Assembly: GCA_018389105.1 (NCBI GenBank)
Contig: JACATO010001040.1
Coordinates: forward strand, 1 to 64,000
Length of the DNA: 64,000 nucleotides
Source: Nautilus pompilius
Taxonomy: Eukaryota > Mollusca > Cephalopoda > Nautilida > Nautilidae
Direction of reading: 5' to 3'
Made by a program: the position numbers and the translations under genes. Positions 61,101 through 64,000 of the stretch are shown here, piece after piece. The notes below the pieces were generated by a model that was given only the letters and a program-made list of their open reading frames with translations, was not told the origin of the DNA and made no database searches. Numbering within the stretch: position 1 is the first letter of the stretch; each line of letters begins with the position of its first letter.

Positions 61101-63886
61101 ATCTGTAGCTTATACATTCACAAGCCAGATTCTTAAGAAACTTTGCTCTAATGAGCCACCAAATCCAGTATTTCATGTTTTTCTACATAGAGAATATAGA
61201 ATGTATATTTCAGAGACGCAGGTGAAATAGCATCACCATAATGGTTTCCAATTGGGTTGCATTTGAACACACACACACACATACACATTTTGAATAATTC
61301 CCTCTAAAACTGTTGCACAAATTTTCAAGATTTCAATATAAACAAAAATAAACCAAAACACCAATAAAAATGAAAGAAAAGCTCATTAACTAAAATATTT
61401 CTAGTGAAACAAACGCCTTAAAGAACAGTTAACTCTCTTTGATTTTTGGTGAAAATTCTTCAAGTGATGAGATTTTCCAAATGAAGAAGCCATCATTATC
61501 TTGTGGCGTCATTTACCTGTACAGTCAGCCAAAAGTTTTGCATCGCCTTAGAAATAGCAATTGCAAAATCTCTGTTCAAATCATGTAGCTTGACCCTGCA
61601 CGCATGACCACTGCTAAGCATCTCATCACACACTTGATCTCATGATCTATAAGGTTTTGGAAATCATGCATTTGCTTGACAGATTTCAAATCGGCGCATT
61701 TTTCACCTCTGCTCATTTTCCCCATCATGTGGGAGAACTACAGAGTGGTATGCACTTAAATACATCAAGGTGACATTATTGAGCAAAATTAGAAAATTCT
61801 AAGATGATGCAACACCTTTGGCCATGGCTGCAGATGGCACTGCCTGCCTTGCTACACAAGAAAACCAATATTTCTTTTAAACAGACGAAGTACAACAATC
61901 ATTCCTAGATAATCCCGTGCATTCATAAAAATGTATTGTTTAATGATACCTACTTACATCAACACAGCATACTTACACACCTAGACACGAATCTAGTTGC
62001 CATTTATCCAATAGATAGGCGCAGTAAATACCTGTATTATTTTCTGCAAACTCTTTGTATCATCTTCATTGTGGGCCAACATAAATACTAAAGGTAAAAA
62101 AAATAAAACACAAATAAAAAACTGATTCCATAAATCTCTCTTTCTTTTTTCTCAATACGCAAGGTCACATTTATAGCATTAATAATTTTACATAAAAAGT
62201 CAAGACATCAAATCTGATTACAGAGAAGGTGTGGCTAACTATAATTTGTGCTTCCTCCAAGAAGTACCATGAATGTTACTTAGTCTGTTATAAAGGGACA
62301 GGAAGTTTTCAACTAATGTAAAGCCCCGTTTTCCTTTCAATTTCAAACCGCTTATCCAATGATACAAACCCTACACCATGAGACTTTCTACAGTTTTTAT
62401 AGTCTATATGATTAATTACAATTTTCCAGAAAATGAATTATGGAAATTTAAACAGCATTCTGGTCTTTGTATAGGACCACTTCAACACAATATTTAAAAA
62501 GAAAAAAAAAACAACACATCTTCCTTTTGCTTTAGATGGATGTTAAGTACATTTTAGGACAAATACATGTCAAAAACTAACACCCAAAACATAATAAAAA
62601 GAGATGGAGAATTCTGTTTTGGAATGACTCATTCACAGGGACCCTACAGTACAGAGATTTTGAATGCAACTACAAAAACAAGCCCAGAAGTAAAGTATTA
62701 AAGATGACTCATAGAGCAAGGAGGAAGGTGACGTGTATGGACTACAAAACAAGATTTTATCTGGCGATAATCTAACCCCATCTAATTGTACTACTCACCT
62801 AACAAGTGATGGAGAGATTTTTCAACCGCTTCCCTCACATTCCCTCCATCCAGAGTGATTTCTGTAAGAAAGAAAAAATGAAATAAATGTAAAAAAAAAA
62901 GCAGGATTATATAGAAAAAAACAATCTTAAAAGCTGAAATGAAGTAAACAGATCCACAATTTTTGAATTAATAATGAATTCAGGTGCCAAATGGAGTGAA
63001 TTCTTCAAGTTTTATCATGATTTGAGAAAAATGAAGCTTGCAAACTGATATTTCTATAGAGATAAGAATAGGAAAAGAACATATAACAAAAAATAATAAT
63101 AATAAGTCTTTCTTTTCCAAATTTTCATTTATGTAAACTAACACACTTCAAAATACTCTTCAACGCTAAAACTTGTATAGACTTTTTTAAAAATTTGCTA
63201 TGTAGAATGAATACTATGGAGAGAATTTTCTGATAACCTTTATTTTTTGAAATTTCAGCCAAATTTTAAAAAAAATGTTTGAGATGATATTTTAATTTAT
63301 TTTGAGTTAGTGTCATCAGATCTCCATACAGAATTTTATTACATTATTCTTATGACTTCTGCAACCAAATATGTCATTTTTGGAACCTAGTCCTACCTTG
63401 AGGACAATGAATATCCCTGGAAGCTGATGACAAGCTCAAATCTTCAACATCCTCAAAAAATTCATTTCTGATCTATTAAAAAAAGGAATGATAATGATTT
63501 GCTCTGCCCTGCAGAAAGCAATCAAGTCATCTATCAAAGAGTTATAATATCTGTCACCTAGTGCAAGGTGCTATTTACCTTAAAGATGAACTTTAGTAGA
63601 AAATAGATGTAGATAAAAACTTTATCAGGAAATAATTTTCGGCATGGTCAGTCAGTTGTAGAGTGAATAGTATTTACACCTAGTTAAACTCATTAGTCAG
63701 ATTGATTCTGGAATACAGGGCGCAGTCCTGAAAAGGGTCCAAAAGAGTTTGTTCGAATGACCACAAGTGGGAATAATTAAAATTACGAAGAACACTGCAA
63801 AGAATTCAAACTACCCAGTTTACCCACCTTCTGTAGTTGTTGTTGAACAGCATCCAAAATGTTTCAGCGGCACCTGGCTATCCTCC
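31677..63886 (-). CDS. PSME4: Proteasome activator complex subunit 4 (PA200/Blm10), 26 exons, 5' end outside window
   Basis: Joined exons give about 1,039 residues collinear with the C-terminal part of animal PA200 (human about 1,843 residues). PA200 is a HEAT-repeat dome that caps the 20S proteasome in nucleus and cytoplasm and promotes ATP-independent degradation, including of acetylated histones. Landmarks in order: [135 protein letters not shown]. It ends SPNYYA, matching the Tyr-Tyr-Ala tail that docks on the core particle. All 26 exons have GT..AG borders and compatible phases. Oddities: an in-frame TGA in the first window exon; Gly where human has the acetyl-histone-binding Asn; no PKKRKR-type basic cluster. 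Roughly the first 800 residues and the promoter lie to the right. Confidence 0.96.
32744..34048 (+). mobile_element. DNA transposon copy with CACTGGTCAACAA inverted ends
   Basis: The left end CACTGGTCAACAA (32744) and right end TTGTTGACCAGTG (34048) are exact inverted repeats, each flanked by TAA. The 1.3-kb interior holds only the C-terminal part of a transposase-like protein, so the copy is internally deleted. CACTG ends with a 3-bp duplication fit CMC-type (CACTA/Chapaev-like) elements, but that assignment is inference. It sits in the last PSME4 intron, opposite in orientation to the gene. Confidence 0.72.
32980..33749 (+). pseudogene. Unassigned transposase-like protein, C-terminal remnant
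   Basis: The segment near 32998-33120 reads [15 protein letters not shown] in one frame. From 33318 a 143-residue open frame contains [69 protein letters not shown] and [13 protein letters not shown] recall this signature from many 'uncharacterized' proteins scattered through cnidarian, arthropod and mollusc genomes; no named superfamily comes to mind. AATAAA at about 33834 follows. The copy is truncated and broken. Confidence 0.75.
34078..34128. repeat. TTA microsatellite
   Basis: A TTATTATTA run just outside the right end of the CACTG-ended element, within the PSME4 intron. Confidence 0.85.
34524..34724 (-). CDS. PSME4: PSME4 window exon 25
   Basis: Sixty-seven codons. [20 protein letters not shown] and [20 protein letters not shown] match human [20 protein letters not shown] and VPTWMPQLLMNLSAHLNDP. 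The human basic stretch KLPKKRKRD is absent; the region reads [17 protein letters not shown]. Donor CAG|GTGCTT. Confidence 0.97.
35305..35387. mobile_element. 83-bp TA-flanked MITE
   Basis: The left end GGGACATTGTTCAAGCAAA and right end TTTGTTTGAACAATGTCCC are inverted repeats matching at 18 of 19 positions, with TA on each side. Almost half of its length is terminal repeat. It lies in the PSME4 intron between window exons 24 and 25, only 68 bp from an exon. The TA duplication points to a Tc1/mariner-type mover supplied in trans. Confidence 0.82.
35456..35530 (-). CDS. PSME4: PSME4 window exon 24 (bromodomain-like site)
   Basis: [20 protein letters not shown] then DQDLL aligns with human [20 protein letters not shown]. 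By my count human Asn1716-Phe1717, reported to be needed for acetyl-histone recognition, correspond to Gly-Phe here, so the Asn is replaced. Donor TTG|GTGAGT. Confidence 0.95.
36004..38206 (-). mobile_element. Tigger (pogo-group) DNA transposon, essentially full length
   Basis: The ends CAGTGGAACCTCGTTCAAAC (left) and, reverse-complemented, CAGTGGAACCTCGTTCGAAC (right) are flanked by TA at 36002-36003 and 38207-38208. Subterminal repeats (GGAGCCGAG/GGAACCGAG, CCATCCCG) recur near both ends. Length is 2,203 bp. It is inserted in the PSME4 intron between window exons 23 and 24, with its transposase in the same orientation as the host gene. Confidence 0.95.
36256..37752 (-). pseudogene. Tigger/pogo transposase (CENP-B-type HTH plus DDE), interrupted
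   Basis: Order on the minus strand: a psq/CENP-B-type HTH ([33 protein letters not shown]), a second DNA-binding region ([20 protein letters not shown]), then the DDE core. The acidic residues are in [22 protein letters not shown] and [14 protein letters not shown]. The C-terminal region is long and ends KTITDFFA. A stop after YKDEDG (about 37168) and frame changes near 37500 and 36500 separate the pieces, so at least three breaks are visible. Structure is typical of the family apart from these. Confidence 0.92.
38948..39100 (-). CDS. PSME4: PSME4 window exon 23
   Basis: [20 protein letters not shown] aligns with human [21 protein letters not shown], ending LLCDERLE. Acceptor CTTCCAG, donor GAG|GTTAGT. 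The intron after it contains the whole Tigger element. Confidence 0.97.
39360..39565 (-). mobile_element. tRNA-derived SINE, minus strand
   Basis: The minus strand from about 39565 reads GGGCAGCCAGTGACCCAGTG (A box), then GAGTTCAGTCCCAGG (B box), spaced as in a tRNA head. A body of about 150 bp follows. No sure tail or target duplication was found. It differs from the SINE at 11050-11381 and lies in the intron between PSME4 window exons 22 and 23. Confidence 0.6.
39762..39890 (-). CDS. PSME4: PSME4 window exon 22
   Basis: Forty-three codons from [20 protein letters not shown] to AMHNIRE, aligned with human DELKRDAKLCLSLMSQGLL. Acceptor AAATAG, donor GAA|GTAGGT. Confidence 0.92.
40462..40538 (-). 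CDS. PSME4: PSME4 window exon 21
   Basis: [20 protein letters not shown] and SFLPI align with human LKWLMASAGRSFSTAVTEQL. Acceptor TTTCAG, donor ATT|GTAAGT. Confidence 0.93.
40881..41000 (-). CDS. PSME4: PSME4 window exon 20
   Basis: Two nt, 39 codons and 1 nt. It starts [20 protein letters not shown] and ends KFLVRLCKT, aligned with human EERTQGIKLLKT. The acidic linker is lineage-variable. Acceptor TTTTGTAG, donor ACAG|GTGATG. Confidence 0.92.
41552..41740 (+). mobile_element. SINE, 5'-truncated, same family as 11050-11381
   Basis: GACCTCCCGGGTCCTTG, TTGTCGGCTCGACGAACGTC, GGCCACTTGTCTTTAC and TCCAACTCGCTCAACAACAA match the 3' half of the copy at 11050-11381. CAGCAATAGCA flanks it at 41541-41551 and 41741-41751 as a target-site duplication. 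Truncation at insertion fits LINE-driven reverse transcription. It lies in the intron between PSME4 window exons 19 and 20. Confidence 0.87.
42592..42740 (-). CDS. PSME4: PSME4 window exon 19
   Basis: [20 protein letters not shown] through EEAASLH plus 1 nt. It corresponds to human SVLTYIFMIDVSLPNTTPT. The 3.7-kb intron before it holds the unassigned ORF remnant at 44545-45681. Confidence 0.95.
42741..44540. other. PSME4 intron sequence without recognised elements (example of remaining introns)
   Basis: The rest of this intron, and those at 46534-46924, 47878-48944, 49141-49961, 50204-51422, 56009-56822, 57015-58023, 58150-59687, 59784-60267, 60331-60947, 62088-62798, 62862-63396 and 63473-63827, is AT-rich, CpG-poor and has homopolymer runs. 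Apart from the elements listed separately, I saw nothing in them. Confidence 0.5.
44545..45681 (+). pseudogene. Unassigned repeat-like ORF remnant in PSME4 intron
   Basis: Reading from an ATG at 44545 ([20 protein letters not shown]), plus-strand segments include [40 protein letters not shown]-like residues, [20 protein letters not shown] and [21 protein letters not shown] Ser/Glu-rich linker follows, then [20 protein letters not shown] and [13 protein letters not shown]. Several interruptions separate the segments. I recall similar 'uncharacterized' multicopy proteins in other invertebrates but cannot name the family. The T-rich GGTATATTT repeats at 44390-44475 and GCAGGGTTGCCAACTGG at 44373 may be one element end; no matching right end was found. 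It is probably a decayed transposable element, opposite in strand to PSME4. Confidence 0.5.
46402..46533 (-). CDS. PSME4: PSME4 window exon 18
   Basis: [20 protein letters not shown] aligns with human [20 protein letters not shown], and the exon ends YKNVRDRIG with a split Ser codon. Acceptor TGTTTCAG, donor GCAG|GTAAGA. Confidence 0.97.
46925..47016 (-). CDS. PSME4: PSME4 window exon 17
   Basis: Thirty codons plus 2 nt. [20 protein letters not shown] aligns with human [20 protein letters not shown], followed by EGGSFGDS. Donor CAAG|GTAAGT. Confidence 0.97.
47467..47571 (-). CDS. PSME4: PSME4 window exon 16
   Basis: Thirty-five codons. [20 protein letters not shown] and [15 protein letters not shown] match human VEKLWELLCPLLRTALSNIT and VETYNDWGTCIATSC. 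Donor TCG|GTGAGT. Confidence 0.96.
47713..47877 (-). CDS. PSME4: PSME4 window exon 15
   Basis: Fifty-five codons from [20 protein letters not shown] to [13 protein letters not shown], matching human [20 protein letters not shown] and IAGLIRGSKHWTFEK. Confidence 0.97.
48945..49140 (-). CDS. PSME4: PSME4 window exon 14
   Basis: One nt plus 65 codons. [14 protein letters not shown] aligns with human NMVVYAGVEEQPKL, and [14 protein letters not shown] with TFLSLEDRKGKDKF. Acceptor TTTTTCAG, donor AAG|GTAATT. Confidence 0.97.
49962..50203 (-). CDS. PSME4: PSME4 window exon 13
   Basis: Eighty codons plus 2 nt. It contains [30 protein letters not shown] and [15 protein letters not shown], all strongly conserved in PA200. 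Donor CCGAG|GTACTG. Confidence 0.97.
51423..51552 (-). CDS. PSME4: PSME4 window exon 12
   Basis: [20 protein letters not shown] aligns with human [20 protein letters not shown]. It ends DDSIYIRK in phase 0. Donor AAA|GTGAGC. Confidence 0.96.
52114..52167 (-). CDS. PSME4: PSME4 window exon 11
   Basis: Fifty-four nt with [17 protein letters not shown] between split codons, aligned with human YENLVDTLLDGVEQRN. Donor TTT|GTAAGT. The 3.7-kb intron on its 5' side hosts the degraded hAT element. Confidence 0.93.
52450..52565 (+). repeat. Dispersed repeat of unknown class, copy 2
   Basis: CCACTAATCAT, then CCCACAATGCAACAT, then ATCCTGGAAACTGCAAC occur in the same order as in the copy at 20930-21090. 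CCCACAATGCAACGC near 703 could be a third trace but is too short to claim. Confidence 0.45.
52887..54780 (-). pseudogene. hAT transposase, TTF zinc-finger type, heavily degraded
   Basis: The minus strand shows, in order, a TTF-type zinc-finger start ([20 protein letters not shown]), the mid-domain [20 protein letters not shown] with [12 protein letters not shown] and [10 protein letters not shown], and the C-terminal hAT dimerisation region [20 protein letters not shown] with [12 protein letters not shown]. Similar proteins are annotated as ZMYM1-like or P52rIPK-like. Many stops and frame changes separate the parts. Ends and the 8-bp duplication were not located. It lies in the intron between PSME4 window exons 10 and 11, in gene orientation. 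Confidence 0.85.
55094..55145. repeat. Imperfect 50-bp palindrome (hairpin)
   Basis: TTGCCCAATTCACCACGC pairs with GCATGGGGAATTAGGCAA around a short loop. It is next to a G-run and GGCAGCTGCCCCC (about 55184-55210), a phrase often seen near hAT ends, so it may be part of the hAT element or a separate fold-back repeat. Confidence 0.6.
55872..56008 (-). CDS. PSME4: PSME4 window exon 10
   Basis: Forty-five codons plus 2 nt. It starts [20 protein letters not shown] and ends [11 protein letters not shown], with donor CA|GTAGGT. It matches the weakly conserved human linker EKIKEGIKRQQEKNADALRN in position. Confidence 0.9.
56823..57014 (-). CDS. PSME4: PSME4 window exon 9
   Basis: Sixty-four codons. 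[12 protein letters not shown] aligns with human GALYCLLGNHSG, and [13 protein letters not shown] with DWDCIVQTWPAIV. Acceptor CTTCCACAG, donor AAG|GTGAGT. Confidence 0.95.
58024..58149 (-). CDS. PSME4: PSME4 window exon 8
   Basis: Forty-two codons from [13 protein letters not shown] to PTVTEHKFK. It corresponds to human VRNKAQQTFFAALGAY...QQQFK, a HEAT repeat. Acceptor CTCTTCAG. Confidence 0.94.
58341..58398. repeat. Solitary CRE/CT minisatellite-like unit
   Basis: CTCTGTACTGACGTTATCTC followed by a C/CT run is recognisably one unit of the array B/D family, with the core changed to TGACGTTA. It lies in the PSME4 intron between window exons 7 and 8, more than 40 kb from the arrays. Confidence 0.75.
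59688..59783 (-). CDS. PSME4: PSME4 window exon 7
   Basis: Thirty-two codons starting [20 protein letters not shown] and ending TTSRYSE, aligned with human [23 protein letters not shown]. Donor GAG|GTAAGG. Confidence 0.94.
60268..60330 (-). CDS. PSME4: PSME4 window exon 6
   Basis: Twenty-one codons. [20 protein letters not shown] aligns with human [20 protein letters not shown]. Acceptor TTCTAG, donor GAG|GTGAGT. Confidence 0.96.
60948..61046 (-). CDS. PSME4: PSME4 window exon 5
   Basis: Phase 0 at both ends, 33 codons. It starts [20 protein letters not shown] and ends [13 protein letters not shown], matching human FDSRWKSFNLVKKSMEN. Donor AAG|GTACTG. Confidence 0.95.
61522..61836. mobile_element. 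Short inverted-repeat element (MITE), copy 2
   Basis: The left end CAGTCAGCCAAAAGTTTTGC is preceded by TA. The right end, reverse-complemented, contains GGCCAAAGGTGTTGCATC. Internal blocks GTATGCACTTAAATAC and GAGCAAAATTAGAAAATTCT match copy 1 (19679-20060) in the same orientation. It is non-autonomous and lies in the intron between PSME4 window exons 4 and 5. Confidence 0.65.
62032..62087 (-). CDS. PSME4: PSME4 window exon 4
   Basis: Acceptor CCTTTAG, donor [28 protein letters not shown] aligns with human HILDNSEDDTKSLFLIIK. Confidence 0.93.
62799..62861 (-). CDS. PSME4: PSME4 window exon 3
   Basis: Acceptor TTCTTACAG, donor [30 protein letters not shown] aligns with human LSRENHREVIATVIRKLLNH. 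Confidence 0.85.
63397..63472 (-). CDS. PSME4: PSME4 window exon 2
   Basis: Acceptor TTAATAG, donor CAAG|GTAGGA, 25 codons plus 1 nt. It reads [20 protein letters not shown] and then IHCPQ. The acidic linker region is weakly conserved, so placement relies on phase and order. Confidence 0.75.
63828..63886 (-). CDS. PSME4: PSME4 window exon 1 (59 nt, in-frame TGA)
   Basis: The acceptor is strong (pyrimidine tract ending CCTTTTCAG) and the donor is AAG|GTGGGT. Only the frame ending [12 protein letters not shown] joins the next exon in phase, and it resembles human DDILQSL. That frame has a TGA just before NILD (RIARCR, stop, NILD). The other two frames hit stops in exon 2. The exon is likely real; the stop may be a sequence error, an edited site or a mutation. 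Confidence 0.6.
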
Positions 63887-64000
63887 CTGAAAAGGAAAGT
63901 AGGAAAGTCCAACGATCAAAATTCTATACAGCGCTGAATGAACACCTGGGAATCAATCAGGTACAAAGATAAAGAAAAACACTGTGAACATAAAGTTTTA

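Noticed and set aside
63828-63886. Selenocysteine at the PSME4 TGA
   Set aside because: PA200 is not a selenoprotein and no SECIS-like element was identified; error, mutation or editing is far more likely.
1-64000. LTR retroelement, Polinton or other virus-derived insertion
   Set aside because: No LTR pairs, gag/pol/env-like or capsid/polymerase-B sequence was recognised; all reverse-transcriptase traces are of LINE type.

Overview
The window looks like nuclear DNA from an invertebrate animal, most likely a mollusc. Genes have many short exons in AT-rich introns with GT..AG junctions. tRNA-derived SINEs with (CAA)n tails, several cut-and-paste transposon superfamilies and long CT-rich minisatellites are present. 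No bacterial or viral gene organisation is seen. The mollusc call is an inference from the repeat style; species cannot be named.

The one gene identified with certainty is PSME4 (proteasome activator PA200/Blm10) on the minus strand. I could place 26 consecutive coding exons from 63886 down to the stop codon at 31677. They give about 1,039 residues, the C-terminal half or more of the protein, ending in the proteasome-docking Tyr-Tyr-Ala. All exon phases join. The N-terminal part (about 800 residues in the human protein) lies beyond the right edge. The first exon in the window carries an in-frame TGA in the only frame that continues into the next exon.

The left 15.5 kb is different: GC- and CpG-rich, with four minisatellite arrays (3.3, 3.9, 6.0-6.9 and 9.3-9.9 kb) and a fifth at 16.9-17.6 kb. 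Most units in these arrays carry the palindrome TGACGTCA (the cAMP-response element octamer) beside CT-rich spacer. This part also holds a plus-strand gene for a small single-pass membrane protein with a Cys-rich tail (14118-15028). A putative coding exon at 82-175 is phase-compatible with it across a 14-kb intron that would contain the arrays.

Between the two genes (15.4-31.7 kb) lie no recognisable host exons, but there is a near-complete mariner (23660-24981), two LINE reverse-transcriptase remnants, and one member of a small inverted-repeat family whose second copy is in a PSME4 intron. PSME4 introns also hold a Tigger/pogo element, a degraded TTF-type hAT, a CACTG-ended element with an unassigned transposase-like ORF, an 83-bp TA-flanked MITE, SINEs, and another unassigned repeat-like ORF. 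No LTR retrovirus, Polinton, CRISPR array, rRNA or convincing tRNA gene was found.
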